Positions 25,127 to 33,836 of a DNA stretch of 64,000 nucleotides are shown one piece after another. The stretch lies in the NCBI RefSeq assembly GCF_009793335.1, contig NZ_WING01000002.1:186001-250000 (forward strand), read 5' to 3'. This DNA is from Actinomadura sp. J1-007. GTDB taxonomy: Bacteria; Actinomycetota; Actinomycetes; Streptosporangiales; Streptosporangiaceae. The stretch's first letter is position 1, and every line of letters begins with the position of its first letter. The position numbers and the translations under genes were made by a program. The notes under the pieces are model-generated. The model made no database searches and was not told the origin of the DNA. It saw only the letters and a program-made list of their open reading frames with translations.

Positions 25127-25144
25127 CTTCAAGTATGCTTGAAG
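25127..25144. promoter_or_regulatory. MerR/SoxR-like operator
   Basis: CTTCAAGTATGCTTGAAG is a perfect 18-bp palindrome (7-bp arms, 4-bp centre), the same geometry as the SoxR box. It lies 5 bp before the ATG at 25150 of a MerR gene, so autoregulation is likely. Confidence 0.7.
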
Positions 25145-25149
25145 TCAAT

Positions 25150-25578
25150 ATGGCGGACGAGCGATTGACGATCGGCGAGCTGGCCAAGGCGACCGGGGTC
25201 GCCACGTCGGCGTTGCGTTACTGGGAGGATCTGGGCCTCATTCCAGTCCCGGCCCGGGTTTCAGGTCAGCGGCGCTATCCGGCCTCGTCCGTGGAGCTGG
25301 TCGGGATGATCCTGCTGCTCCGCGATGTTGGTTTCACGCTGCGTGAGGTCAAAGCGCTCGTCACGCCCCGACCTGAAAAGTCCCGCGCCTGGCAGGAACT
25401 CCAGGAGCGCAAGCTCGCCGAGCTCGACGAACGGATCGCTCAGGCCCAAGCGGCCCGTACCGCGATCGCGCACGGGCTGGCCTGCCCGCACGAGGACTTC
25501 TACGACTGTCCCAACTTTACTGCCATCCTCGCCGCCCGCCTTGCGGGGGCATCGCTTCAAGAGGCCCACTCCCACTGA
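25150..25578 (+). CDS. MerR-family regulator
   Basis: 142 residues. The HTH reads LTIGELAKATGVATSALRYW followed by EDLGLIPVPARVSGQRRYPA, then a dimerisation helix. The C-terminus has LACPHEDFYDCPNF: two cysteines, not the four of the SoxR iron-sulfur cluster, so it could be a thiol or metal sensor. ATG 25150 is used; an upstream ATG at 25135 falls inside the operator. No target gene is obvious next door except a small membrane-like gene starting 9 bp downstream. Confidence 0.9.
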   Translation: MADERLTIGELAKATGVATSALRYWEDLGLIPVPARVSGQRRYPASSVELVGMILLLRDVGFTLREVKALVTPRPEKSRAWQELQERKLAELDERIAQAQAARTAIAHGLACPHEDFYDCPNFTAILAARLAGASLQEAHSH

Positions 25579-25586
25579 GGCGGGGC

Positions 25587-25925
25587 ATGGGCCTCGCTCA
25601 TGGCATGGCCTCGCCCCGAATGCCCGGCGATTTCAAGGTGGCCTGTCTGGGAATCCTGCTCAGTCTCGTCCAGGCCCTTCACTTCGTCCCTCTCGGCGCG
25701 GGCGTCGCCCTGGTCGCCCGGCTCCCCGGCTGGCCCGTCTGGAACGCCACGCTCTGGGTCGCGGAAATTCTCTCGATGCCCTTGCCGCCGGTCGGAGATC
25801 CGTATCGAACGAGAGTGCGTGGGGATGGTGCCGGTAGGGAGTTGACGTTGTCCACGGCCTGGTTGGGTCATCGGCCTCGCTGGGGTGCTTGTCATGGCCT
25901 GGTTGGGCTATTGGCCTCGTTCTAG
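25587..25925 (+). CDS. Small hypothetical protein with one hydrophobic segment
   Basis: Starts 9 bp after the MerR stop. The first 70 codons show the local codon bias and encode a hydrophobic stretch (VACLGILLSLVQALHFVPLG, then VALVARL) that may span the membrane. The remaining ~40 codons, after about 25800, look like random sequence and overlap a short direct duplication, so the C-terminus may be lost. Could be a MerR-controlled membrane protein or a decayed transporter start. Confidence 0.45.
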   Translation: MGLAHGMASPRMPGDFKVACLGILLSLVQALHFVPLGAGVALVARLPGWPVWNATLWVAEILSMPLPPVGDPYRTRVRGDGAGRELTLSTAWLGHRPRWGACHGLVGLLASF

Positions 25926-25935
25926 AGTGCTTGTT
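25857..25935. repeat. Direct duplication of about 40 bp
   Basis: GCCTGGTTGGGTCATCGGCC...GTGCTTGT and GCCTGGTTGGGCTATTGGCC...GTGCTTGT follow each other at a 40-bp offset with a few mismatches. Confidence 0.7.
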
Positions 25936-26003
25936 TGCGGGCTGGACGGGGTTTTGGTGCTGGCGGGTAGAGAGACTTTTGGTCTGTGGTTTCTTCGGGT
26001 GGC

Positions 26004-26990
26004 CTATGCCTTCTGGCCTGCGAGCGTGTCCAGGACTTCTGTGATCGGGGTCGGGTCCAGCGGACCGGCGTGGGACGCATCTGCGAAATTGTGCACGCGG
26101 AAGCGGTTGCCGGGTGTGAGCACGTCGGCTTCGGCGATCATTCTGTCCTGGAGCGCGGTGGCGATCGTGCGGTCCTTGCCGAAACGCAGGTAGGTGCGGG
26201 GAATGCGCCCCCAGCTCCCAGCCCTGCCGACCGCTCGACCGGCGTAAGCGGCGATTGGCTCGTCGGTCTGCATGCCGGCCAGTAGTCGGCGGAAGTCGGT
26301 GTCGGGGAGGTCCGCGCAGATCATTTCCTTGAGGAGGGCCAGTTGACGCCTGTCGCCCGTTCGGAAGTTCAGGCGCAGTACACCGAGCCGGTCCGGGTCG
26401 CCCACCATCAGCTCGACCGGGCTGACGGCATTGGCGTTCTCGGGTGCCGCCGTGCAGGCGTCCGCTGTGGGCAGGACGCGACTGGGGCAGAAGGCCGCCA
26501 TGTAGCAGATGTGGTGAAGCAGATGCGGGACCGCGTTGCCGACACGGCTGACCGATACGCCGCCAAGGCTGTGCCCGACCAGCACCACCGGGCCGTTCCG
26601 TGCCGCCCGCCGCACGATGCCGGTGACGCGCGCCTCGTAATCGTCCAGTCCGAGGCCCTTCAGCGGGGAGGGCTCGTCTGCCATCGCCTTGAGATCCTGC
26701 CGCTGATACGACTCCGGCACGAACGCCTCCGCGCCATGTAGCGGCTGGTCCACCATGACGACGCGGTGACCGCGCAGCGTCAGTTCCCGTGCGATCGGCG
26801 TCCAGAACGCGCCGGCGCTGTGGGTACCGTGCACCAGCACGTAGGTGGTGATTCCCCGCCGCGGATCTGCTGCGGCCGGCGAGGCACCGAGCCCGACGGC
26901 CAGCGGTATGCCCCCCGCCGCGAGTCCCAGCCCGCGCAAAGCCGTCCGCCTGGTGGCACTGGTTTGTTCTTCATTTGCGGCATTCGTCAT
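26004..26990 (-). CDS. Tat-exported alpha/beta hydrolase
   Basis: Secreted serine hydrolase of 328 residues. The N-terminus has a twin-arginine signal, TRRTALRGLGLAAGG, with hydrophobic run and ASPAAA cleavage region. The mature enzyme opens with TYVLVHGTHSAGAFWTPIA and has the nucleophile elbow VGHSLGG near residue 138 and a late His in NFADASHAGPLD. This is the pattern of plant-esterase/salicylate-esterase-like hydrolases. ATG 26990 was chosen because the signal peptide begins right after it; upstream in-frame ATGs would bury it. Likely a single-gene unit. Confidence 0.9.
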   Translation of the reverse strand: MTNAANEEQTSATRRTALRGLGLAAGGIPLAVGLGASPAAADPRRGITTYVLVHGTHSAGAFWTPIARELTLRGHRVVMVDQPLHGAEAFVPESYQRQDLKAMADEPSPLKGLGLDDYEARVTGIVRRAARNGPVVLVGHSLGGVSVSRVGNAVPHLLHHICYMAAFCPSRVLPTADACTAAPENANAVSPVELMVGDPDRLGVLRLNFRTGDRRQLALLKEMICADLPDTDFRRLLAGMQTDEPIAAYAGRAVGRAGSWGRIPRTYLRFGKDRTIATALQDRMIAEADVLTPGNRFRVHNFADASHAGPLDPTPITEVLDTLAGQKA

Positions 26991-26999
26991 GAGCACGAC

Positions 27000-27796
27000 G
27001 GTACGAACGGTCCGTTTCACGCCCCAGAGGTCCAGCACCACCATGGGGGGTAGGTCCAGCACCACTTTTCCATGCGGCCGTTCCGTACGGTCTGGAAGCG
27101 ACTGGATGTCGGTGCCGTTTCCGCTTCGCGTTAGATAACGGCGAGTAATTCGGACGACAGGTGACGATCATCAGGTGGACGACTTTGTCATTGCCCTTCA
27201 GTGAGGGCAGGGCAGGGGCGGGGCTGCGGATCGAGAGCGTGACTTTTGGGCGGCCTTCCGTCTCGATGCGACGGCCTGGCTTGCGCAGCATGGGGCGGCG
27301 GCACGAGCCGGGCTATGCGAGCGAGTCGCGGATTGTCGTCGGCCAATGCGCTGAGGGTGGTGAGGGCGGCGCGTGGCCCTGTGGCCGCGTGGCTGGGCCA
27401 CCGCGTGGGCGTTGGGGGTGGACGGTCTGGTTTCGCCGAGCACGCCGAGCGCGGCGTGCGGGCGTACGGGGATGAACGAGCGGACGCACAGCATCCCGCC
27501 GTCGCGGGCGGCGCCACCAGCACGGTCTTGGGGACCGAGCCGCCGGCCTTTATGAATGCGCAGAGCTCTGTGGGTGAGGGGAGGGGGAGGCGTCAGGTTG
27601 AGGTCTGAGGGTGGTTGGACGGTCTGGTCTTGCGCCTCTGTGGGGGCGCGGAGGTCTACGGGGCGGAACGGCGCGGCAGGTTGAGGGGATTGTGGGACGG
27701 GGGCTGCGGGGTGGGGGGCGGCGGTGTGGGCGGGGCGGGGAGTGGCGGCTCGTAGGGGGTGTGGCTGGAAGGAGGGGTGTGGCTGGCCGAAGGATG
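27000..27796. other. No gene recognised
   Basis: Open frames exist on both strands (for example minus 27188-27523) but none has a ribosome site, codon bias or family resemblance. The plus strand becomes G-rich (GGGG runs) toward 27600-27780. It probably holds the promoters of the flanking genes and non-coding or decayed sequence. Confidence 0.5.
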
Positions 27797-27812
27797 TTCT
27801 GAGGTGCCAGAA
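27797..27812. promoter_or_regulatory. Inverted repeat TTCTG-AGGTGC-CAGAA
   Basis: Perfect 5-bp arms ten bases before the TetR start at 27822, followed by AGAA-TGTTG-TTCT. Candidate autoregulatory operator. Confidence 0.5.
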
Positions 27813-27821
27813 TGTTGTTCT

Positions 27822-28397
27822 ATGGGGGTGGACGGGCGGGATCGGGTGTTGCGGGCGGCTCTGGAGCTGTTCGGGCGGGATGGGGCCGCGGGGACGACGT
27901 TGAGCCGGGTACGGCAGGCGAGCGGCGTCAGCGTGGGGAGCTTCTACCACCACTTCGCGGGCAAGGAGCAGGTCGCGGAGGCGTTGTTCGTCGAGTGCAT
28001 CGGGCTTTATCAGGAGGCGTTCCTCGAAGAGCTGCGGCGGCATCCGGACGCGCGCGGGGGAGTGGCCGGCGCGGTCGCGTTCCATGTCGGATGGTGTATG
28101 GACAACGTCGCGCGGGCGCGCTTTCTTTTCACGGAGAGGCCGCCGGAGGGCGGTGAGCTGAAAGAACGCAACAAAGCGTTCTTCGGTGAGGTGCGGAATT
28201 GGTGGCGGGCGCACGCGCATTACGGGGCGCTGCCGGAGCTGGACCTCGTCACAGCGTTCGTGCTGTGGCTGGGGCCGGCGCAGGAGCTCAGCCGGTTGTG
28301 GCTGAACGGTGCGGTCCCCGAGCCCGGGGACGAGCTGATCGAGAGGCTGGGCGAGGCCGCGTGGCGGTCGCTCGCGGGAGAGGCACATGGTCGTTGA
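27822..28397 (+). CDS. TetR-family regulator
   Basis: 191 residues: HTH with RVLRAALELFGRDGAAGTTL then RVRQASGVSVGSFYHHFAGK, followed by a ligand domain ending AGEAHGR. The stop overlaps the start of the amidohydrolase gene by 11 bp, so they are co-translated, and the enzyme's substrate or product is probably the regulator's ligand. ATG 27822 is used; an inverted repeat lies just upstream. Confidence 0.92.
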   Translation: MGVDGRDRVLRAALELFGRDGAAGTTLSRVRQASGVSVGSFYHHFAGKEQVAEALFVECIGLYQEAFLEELRRHPDARGGVAGAVAFHVGWCMDNVARARFLFTERPPEGGELKERNKAFFGEVRNWWRAHAHYGALPELDLVTAFVLWLGPAQELSRLWLNGAVPEPGDELIERLGEAAWRSLAGEAHGR

Positions 28398-29196
28398 CGC
28401 GTGGATGCAGCATGGGACGGTCCGGTTTCTGAAGCACGAGATGCTCGATTCGCTCTGGCGGTGGACGGGGCAGGAGCCGCCCGAGGAGGAGGTCCCGGTC
28501 GAGGTGACCGTGGCAGCGATGGACGCCGGGGGAGTGGACGCCGGGCTCATCAGCGCCTGGTACGGGCCCGAGGGCGCCCTGGTGAGCAATGACGAGGTGG
28601 CGGGGTTCGTCGCGGCGGCGGAGGGGCGGCTTCACGGGATCGCGTCCGTGGATCTGCGGAAGCCGATGGAGGCCGTTCGGGAATTGCGGCGCTGCGTCAA
28701 CGAGCTCGGCTTCAAGGGGTTGCGGGTCGTTCCGTGGCTCTGGGAACTGCCGCCGACGGACCGCCGTTTCTATCCGCTGTTCGCCGAGTGCGTCGAGCTG
28801 GGAATCCCGTTCTGCACGCAGGTCGGGCACACCGGGCCGCTGCGTCCGAGTGAGACCGGGCGGCCGATCCCGTACATCGACCAGGTCGCGCTGGACTTCC
28901 CGGAACTCGTCATCGTGGGCGGCCATATCGGCTATCCGTGGACGGAGGAGATGGTCGCGGTGTGCCGCAAGCATCCGAACGTCTACATCGACACGTCCGC
29001 CTACACCGTGCGGCGCTATCCGCCGGAGCTGGTGCGGTACATGGCGCAGGACCGGCACCACAAAGTCCTGTTCGGCACCAACTATCCGATGATCACGCCC
29101 GAGCGGGCGCTGCGGGGGCTGGAGGAGCTCGGGCTCGACGACGCGGCGCGTACGGCCTTCCTGTCCGGGAACGCGCGGAAGGTCTTCGCGATTTAG
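28387..29196 (+). CDS. Amidohydrolase-family (decarboxylase-like) TIM-barrel protein
   Basis: 269 residues of the amidohydrolase_2 family. The usual N-terminal H-x-H is replaced (VVDAWMQHGTV). Later conserved elements are FCTQVGHTGPLRPSE, GGHIGYPWTEEMV (metal-site His region), IDTSAYTVRRYP and LFGTNYPMITPE (final acidic position is Asn). With the first His pair absent and N in place of D, classic binuclear chemistry is unlikely; it may be a one-metal or metal-free decarboxylase or lactonase. Co-transcribed with the TetR gene. Confidence 0.85.
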   Translation: MVVDAWMQHGTVRFLKHEMLDSLWRWTGQEPPEEEVPVEVTVAAMDAGGVDAGLISAWYGPEGALVSNDEVAGFVAAAEGRLHGIASVDLRKPMEAVRELRRCVNELGFKGLRVVPWLWELPPTDRRFYPLFAECVELGIPFCTQVGHTGPLRPSETGRPIPYIDQVALDFPELVIVGGHIGYPWTEEMVAVCRKHPNVYIDTSAYTVRRYPPELVRYMAQDRHHKVLFGTNYPMITPERALRGLEELGLDDAARTAFLSGNARKVFAI

Positions 29197-29200
29197 TGAT

Positions 29201-30352
29201 CTACATTGTAAAGGGCGCGGGGCGCGGGGAACGGCGCAGGGTCCGGCAGGCCAGCAGGCCGATCGGCACCGGCGCCCAGAACGTGACGGCCCGGAACAGC
29301 AGGACCGCCTGGAGCGCGGGACCGGCCGCCACCCCGAGCGCCGCGAGCGCGGCCAGCAGGGCGGCCTCGGTGGACCCGACGCCGCCCGGTGAGGGGAGCG
29401 CGGAGCTCGCGGCGGCGCCGACCAGGTAGGCCGCGAGGAGCGGGAGGAGGTCGCCCGGCCCGGCGGCCGTTCCCGGGACGGCGAGGACGCTGAGCCCGAA
29501 CGCCGCGCCCATGACGCAGGTGGTGGCGGCCGACGCGGCGAGCGTGAGCGCCAGGTCGCGGGGACGGCGGCACAGTTCGAGGAGGCCGTCCATCGCCCGT
29601 GCGACGACGGCCGAACGCATCGCGCGCCGCCCGTACAGCACGGCCGCGGGGAGGAGCACGCCGACGGCGATGAGGAGGGGGAGGGGCGGTACGAGGTCGG
29701 CGGCCTGCGCGGCGTGCTCGCCCATCGCGTCGAGCATCCGGTCGTCGCCGCCGCCGAGCGCGAGGACGGCCGCCATCAGCAGGAGGTCGGCCGGGACGCC
29801 GGCGACCTGGAGCACGGCGACCGCGACGGCGGCGCGGGGCAGCGGCATGCCGCGGCAGACGAGGTAGCGGGTGTTGACGGCGACCGCCCCGAGGCCGCCG
29901 GGAGTGACGCGGTTGGCCGCCGCCGCGGTGAACTGCGCCAGCGTCGTCGTGTAAAGGGGAAGGCTCCGCCCGGACGCGCCGCGCAAGGCGATCGCGGCGA
30001 AGACGTAGTGCAGTACGGACAGGACGATGAGCGCGGGCAGGAACTCCCACCGCACGTTCCTGAACGCGGACACCGCGGAACGCACCGGTCCCTGGCCGTG
30101 GGTCACGATCAGGATCGCGGCGAGCGTCGTCAGCAGAACGCCCGCGAGCGCCCAGCGGACGCGGGAAGCACGCCAGGCCCCGCGGCTCGGGGGAACGAGC
30201 CGGATGCTCGCGGGGGTCGGGTCGGGTTCCGCGGCGTCGCCGCCGAGAACAGGGCGCTCGGCGGGCGCCGCGCGTTCAGCGCCGGCGGCGATGGTCTCCA
30301 CACCTTGTTTGTCGGCCTTCCGGCTGAAGGTTATGCGACCGGGACGTTCCAT
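29201..30352 (-). CDS. Lysylphosphatidylglycerol synthase-type (UPF0104) membrane protein
   Basis: 383 residues with about eight hydrophobic segments from residue 68 on (WALAGVLLTTLAAILIVTHG first). Conserved landmarks are NRVTPGGLGAVAVNTRYLVC and LPSPGGVGSTEAALLAALAA, the diagnostic glycine-rich loops of the LPG_synthase_TM family. It lacks the cytosolic aminoacyltransferase domain, so it is a flippase-like or lipid-related integral protein of unknown substrate. Stop is 4 bp from the convergent amidohydrolase stop. Confidence 0.88.
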   Translation of the reverse strand: MERPGRITFSRKADKQGVETIAAGAERAAPAERPVLGGDAAEPDPTPASIRLVPPSRGAWRASRVRWALAGVLLTTLAAILIVTHGQGPVRSAVSAFRNVRWEFLPALIVLSVLHYVFAAIALRGASGRSLPLYTTTLAQFTAAAANRVTPGGLGAVAVNTRYLVCRGMPLPRAAVAVAVLQVAGVPADLLLMAAVLALGGGDDRMLDAMGEHAAQAADLVPPLPLLIAVGVLLPAAVLYGRRAMRSAVVARAMDGLLELCRRPRDLALTLAASAATTCVMGAAFGLSVLAVPGTAAGPGDLLPLLAAYLVGAAASSALPSPGGVGSTEAALLAALAALGVAAGPALQAVLLFRAVTFWAPVPIGLLACRTLRRSPRPAPFTM

Positions 30353-30481
30353 CCAGAGGAACGCGTACCAGAGATTGGGAACGGCATGCCCGCCCGAAGC
30401 CCCTTCGCGCCGCCCGCCCGACCGCAAGGCACGCGGCGGGAGGTGGGACTCGGGAAATGCGATGGCGGGGGAGTGGTACGT

Positions 30482-31498
30482 ATGACTAGCGTTGGGCGGA
30501 TGGATCTCACGACCCTTCCGAAGGTGGAGTTGCACAGTCATCTCGACTGCTGCCTGAGCTACGGCGCCGTTCGCAGGATCGATCCGCGGATCACGCGCGA
30601 GCGGTACGCGCGCGACTTCGTCGGGCCCGAGCGGTGCCCGTCGCTGGCGGACTTCCTCGGCTACACGATGAACTACCGGGCGCTGTTGCAGAGCGAACGG
30701 GCGTTGCGGATCGCGGTGCAAGACGTCTTCGAGCAGATGTCCCGGGACGGCGTCGCGTACGTGGAGTTGCGGTTCGCGCCGCTGGTGCACGCCGCTGACA
30801 GTTCCATGTCGGGGGACGAGGTCGTGGCGTACGTGGCGGAGGAGACGGCCGCGCAGGCGGCGGCGACGGGGATCGACGCGCGGCTGATCCTCTGCACGCT
30901 GCGCGACTACGACACCGAGCGGAGTCTCGAAACGGCTCGCCTCGCCGTACGGCACGCAGGGTCGGGGCCCGTGGCGGGGCTCGACATCGCGGGGGACGAA
31001 ATCGGTTTCCCTCTGGACGGGCATGTTCCCGCGTTTGCGCTGGCGCGGGAGGCAGGGCTCGGCGTGACGGTGCACGCGGGGGAGTCCGGTGGCCCGGAGA
31101 ACGTGCGGGAGGCCCTCGACAAGACCGGCACCCGGCGCATCGGCCATGGCGTCCACAGCGTGGAAGACCGGGAATTGCTGGCACGGCTTGCGGAGGAGCG
31201 CGTCCACCTGGAGATCTGCCCCGCGAGCAACGTACAGACCAGCGCGGTGCCGTCTCTTGAGGAGCATCCGGTCGGACGGCTGCGCGAGGCGGGCGTTCCG
31301 GTGGGGATCAGCACCGACGCCCGCGCGGTCACGAACGTGCGGCTGACGCGGGAGTACGAGCGGCTGCGCGACGTTCTCGGCTGGACGCAGGCGGATTTCG
31401 CGCAGATGAACCTGGACGCGCTGGAAGCAGCGTTCGCCCCGGAGGACGTCAAGCGCCGGGTACGGGACGTCCTCGTCCACGCGTACGCGGAGGTCTAG
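30482..31498 (+). CDS. Adenosine deaminase family enzyme
   Basis: Zinc hydrolase of purine salvage, 338 residues. Motifs: KVELHSHLD (first metal His pair), VTVHAGESG (His and Glu), GHGVHSVED (His) and ISTDARAVTN (metal Asp). In classical enzymes the last motif is T-D-D; here the second Asp is Ala, as in several actinobacterial adenosine-deaminase-like proteins, so specificity for adenosine is likely but not certain. ATG 30482 has GGGGGAG 9 bp upstream; ATG 30500 is a shorter alternative. Its stop overlaps the opposing gene's stop. Confidence 0.88.
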   Translation: MTSVGRMDLTTLPKVELHSHLDCCLSYGAVRRIDPRITRERYARDFVGPERCPSLADFLGYTMNYRALLQSERALRIAVQDVFEQMSRDGVAYVELRFAPLVHAADSSMSGDEVVAYVAEETAAQAAATGIDARLILCTLRDYDTERSLETARLAVRHAGSGPVAGLDIAGDEIGFPLDGHVPAFALAREAGLGVTVHAGESGGPENVREALDKTGTRRIGHGVHSVEDRELLARLAEERVHLEICPASNVQTSAVPSLEEHPVGRLREAGVPVGISTDARAVTNVRLTREYERLRDVLGWTQADFAQMNLDALEAAFAPEDVKRRVRDVLVHAYAEV

Positions 31499-32472
31499 GC
31501 GGCCGGGCGGTAGCGGTGGTCGCGGGTCTGGGAGCCGATGTAGCGGAGCATGCTGCGCAGGGCCCAGTGGTTGAGGCCGGTGGGGACCATGCGGTAGCCC
31601 TGCCGGTTCGTCAGGGCCAGGGCGGAGAAACGGGCCTGGTCCAACGGGCCCCAGGGGATGTCGAAGCGTTCCCGCACGATGGAGGGCATGCAGCCGAACG
31701 TGACGAGGCGGAGCGGGCGTTCGGCGACGATGCGGCCCGCCTTTTCTACGGCCCTGCCTCCCACGGGCATGAGCGTGACGGTGTCCGAGCCGTTCTTGGC
31801 GATGTCGAGGGCGCGCGCCGCGGCGGGCGTGAGTTCGAGGCGTTCCGCGCAGATGTGCCAGAACTTCGACTGGAACGCGGCGTAGTCCGGCGGAACGGGT
31901 CGCATGCTGACGCCGTAGCGCGAATACCAGGTGACGGTCTCGGCGTAGAGCTGGTCGTGCTCCTCAGCGCTGAGCGTTTCAGGGTGGAAAACCTCGACGG
32001 CCTTGAAGATTTCCCATGTGAACGTGGCGTGCGCCCACCAGAAGGTCTCGGGTTCGAGCGCGTGGTAGCGGCGTGCGCGTTCGTCGACGCCGCCGATGGC
32101 GCGGTGCAGGTCGCGGATGCCCCTGCCGCGCGCGTCGCCGTCGGGGGCGAGGATCGTCGCCCAGATCTGCGGTACGGAGCGGTGGATCCGGTCGAACGGG
32201 GAGTCGAAGAACGCCGAGTGCTCGGACACGCCCGCGCCGATCCCCGGGTGCAGGAGCTGCATCAGCCCGGCGGCGGCGCCCGGCAGCAGGGAGCGCATGT
32301 CGGACGCGTACTTCCACAGCAGGGAGCCGGGGCCGAGCGGCGCGGCCGCGTTCTTCCCGGCCGCCGGCGGCGCGGCGCCCCGCGTTCCGGCGGCCGTTCC
32401 GGTGGCCGTGCCGACGGGTGGGAGGGCGGGGGCGCGGCGGATGAACGCCGGGCGGGGGAACGGGGCGGGCAT
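31495..32472 (-). CDS. DUF2236 (MpaB/latex-clearing-like) oxygenase
   Basis: 325 residues of the DUF2236 family, often heme or metal oxygenases. Landmarks: LMQLLHPGIGAGVSEHSAFF, then RYHALEPETFWWAHATFTWE and VTWYSRYGVSMRPVPPDY. The N-terminal 40 residues are Ala/Pro-rich and disordered. ATG 32472 has GGAGGTGCG just before it. Substrate unknown. Its stop codon overlaps that of the convergent deaminase gene. Confidence 0.87.
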   Translation of the reverse strand: MPAPFPRPAFIRRAPALPPVGTATGTAAGTRGAAPPAAGKNAAAPLGPGSLLWKYASDMRSLLPGAAAGLMQLLHPGIGAGVSEHSAFFDSPFDRIHRSVPQIWATILAPDGDARGRGIRDLHRAIGGVDERARRYHALEPETFWWAHATFTWEIFKAVEVFHPETLSAEEHDQLYAETVTWYSRYGVSMRPVPPDYAAFQSKFWHICAERLELTPAAARALDIAKNGSDTVTLMPVGGRAVEKAGRIVAERPLRLVTFGCMPSIVRERFDIPWGPLDQARFSALALTNRQGYRMVPTGLNHWALRSMLRYIGSQTRDHRYRPAA

Positions 32473-32731
32473 CGCACCTCCAGTGACCATCTGCTCATCA
32501 GCATGGAGCGAGATGAGACGTGAGTCAATATTTGTCGCACGTCAGATCGTCGTCCCGCAGGTCGGCGCGGTGCTTTGTGAGTCCGGTCACAGCCTGACGG
32601 GGCGACCTTCGTCACGTTCCGCATAGCCCGCGCCCCCGGCGAACGGGTGCAATGGCGGTCCCTCGGGCGGTGACCGGGCTCCGGGCGGGGTGGTCCGGTG
32701 GCCGCCCGCCGTTGCCCGCCGGGAGCCGACC

Positions 32732-33751
32732 ATGAACCGCGCCATGAGCGATGAGCACCTCTCGCAACGCAGCCGGACGCTCCACGCCGCGTTCGGGATC
32801 GCCGTCATGGTGCTCGCCGCGGTGGTCGTGGCGGTCGCGTCGGCGCCGCCGGGCGGGCGCGCGCACCGCTTCCGCGCGACGTTCAGGACGGCGGGGCAGG
32901 GGCTGGACCCGGGCAGGTCGGACGTCAAGGTGCGCGGCGTCACGGTCGGCCGCGTCGAGTCGGCGCGGCTGCTCCCCGACGGGCGCGTCGCGGTCGGGAT
33001 GCGGGTCGAACGCGGCGTCCGGGTCACGGCGGGCACGGTGGCGGCGATCGAGCCCGTGTCGGTGTTCGGGCCGAAGGACCTGACGCTGGAGCCCGGCCCG
33101 CCCGGCAGGGTGCTCCCGGACGGCGCGACGATCGCCCGCACGGTCGATCCGCGGGAGGCGACCGGCATCGCCGGGCCCGCGTACGAGCTGTCGCGCGCCG
33201 TCGCCCCGGAGGACGTCGAGACGCTTCTGCGCACGCTCGGGAGCGGCCTGGACGGGCAGGGCCCGGCGTTGCGCAGGACCGTGGTCAACGGTTCGGCGGT
33301 GCTGGACGCGTTCCACGCGCGCCGCGCCGAGCTCCGCGCGCTGGTGTCCGACCTGACCGGGCTGTCCGGTACGTTCGCCGGCCGCGGAGGGACGGTCACG
33401 GGGATCGCCGGGGACCTGAACCGGCTCGGTCCCGCCGTGCACGGGCGGCCCGACCGGCTGGGGCGCCTGCTGGACGAGACGGCCGGCCTCGCGGAACGGG
33501 TCGGCGGCACGCTGGCGCGGAAGGGCGGCGCCATCGGCGAGACGATCGACGGCCTCGGGCGGGTCGCGGAGGTGATGGGCCGCAGGCAGGGCGACATCCC
33601 CGTGCTGCTGAACGTTCTCGATCAGTTCTTCAGCGGGCTCGGAGGCGTCGTGCACGTGCCGGGGCCGGAGGGTTCGATCCTGGCCAGGGGCATCGGCATC
33701 ATGTCGGTCGACCTGTGCGAGATCTTCGTCGACCTGTGCACCTGGCGTTGA
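32732..33751 (+). CDS. Orphan MCE-family (MlaD-domain) protein
   Basis: 339 residues with a single N-terminal membrane helix (AAFGIAVMVLAAVVVAVASA) and an MCE domain (FRTAGQGLDPGRSDVKVRGV, VTVGRVESARLLPDG, VSVFGPKDLTLEPG), followed by a long helical tail. MCE proteins form lipid or sterol transport tubes at the cell surface, normally as six genes behind two YrbE permeases; none is next to this one. ATG 32732 follows GGGAG. Alone, it may be a spare or recruited subunit. Confidence 0.88.
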   Translation: MNRAMSDEHLSQRSRTLHAAFGIAVMVLAAVVVAVASAPPGGRAHRFRATFRTAGQGLDPGRSDVKVRGVTVGRVESARLLPDGRVAVGMRVERGVRVTAGTVAAIEPVSVFGPKDLTLEPGPPGRVLPDGATIARTVDPREATGIAGPAYELSRAVAPEDVETLLRTLGSGLDGQGPALRRTVVNGSAVLDAFHARRAELRALVSDLTGLSGTFAGRGGTVTGIAGDLNRLGPAVHGRPDRLGRLLDETAGLAERVGGTLARKGGAIGETIDGLGRVAEVMGRRQGDIPVLLNVLDQFFSGLGGVVHVPGPEGSILARGIGIMSVDLCEIFVDLCTWR

Positions 33752-33790
33752 CGGACGGCGGGAGCCCCCGCCCGCCGCGGACGGACGGCG

Positions 33791-33824
33791 GGAGCCCCCG
33801 CCGCGGACGGCGGGCGGGGGCTCC
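33791..33824. terminator. GC-rich hairpin between convergent MCE and thiolase genes
   Basis: GGAGCCCCCGCC - 10 nt - GGCGGGGGCTCC gives a perfect 12-bp stem. A 30-bp upstream direct copy of the 5' arm (33761-33772) offers an alternative stem. There is no U-run, which is usual for actinomycete terminators. Confidence 0.7.
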
Positions 33825-33836
33825 GGGAACGACCGG

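Noticed and set aside
24200..25132. Repetitive peptides encoded by minisatellite
   Set aside because: Periods of 17, 40 and 118 bp are not multiples of three and frames are interrupted; the apparent peptides only reflect the repeats.
27188..27523. Gene on the minus strand upstream of the TetR gene
   Set aside because: No ribosome site, no codon bias, no motif; competing frames exist on both strands.
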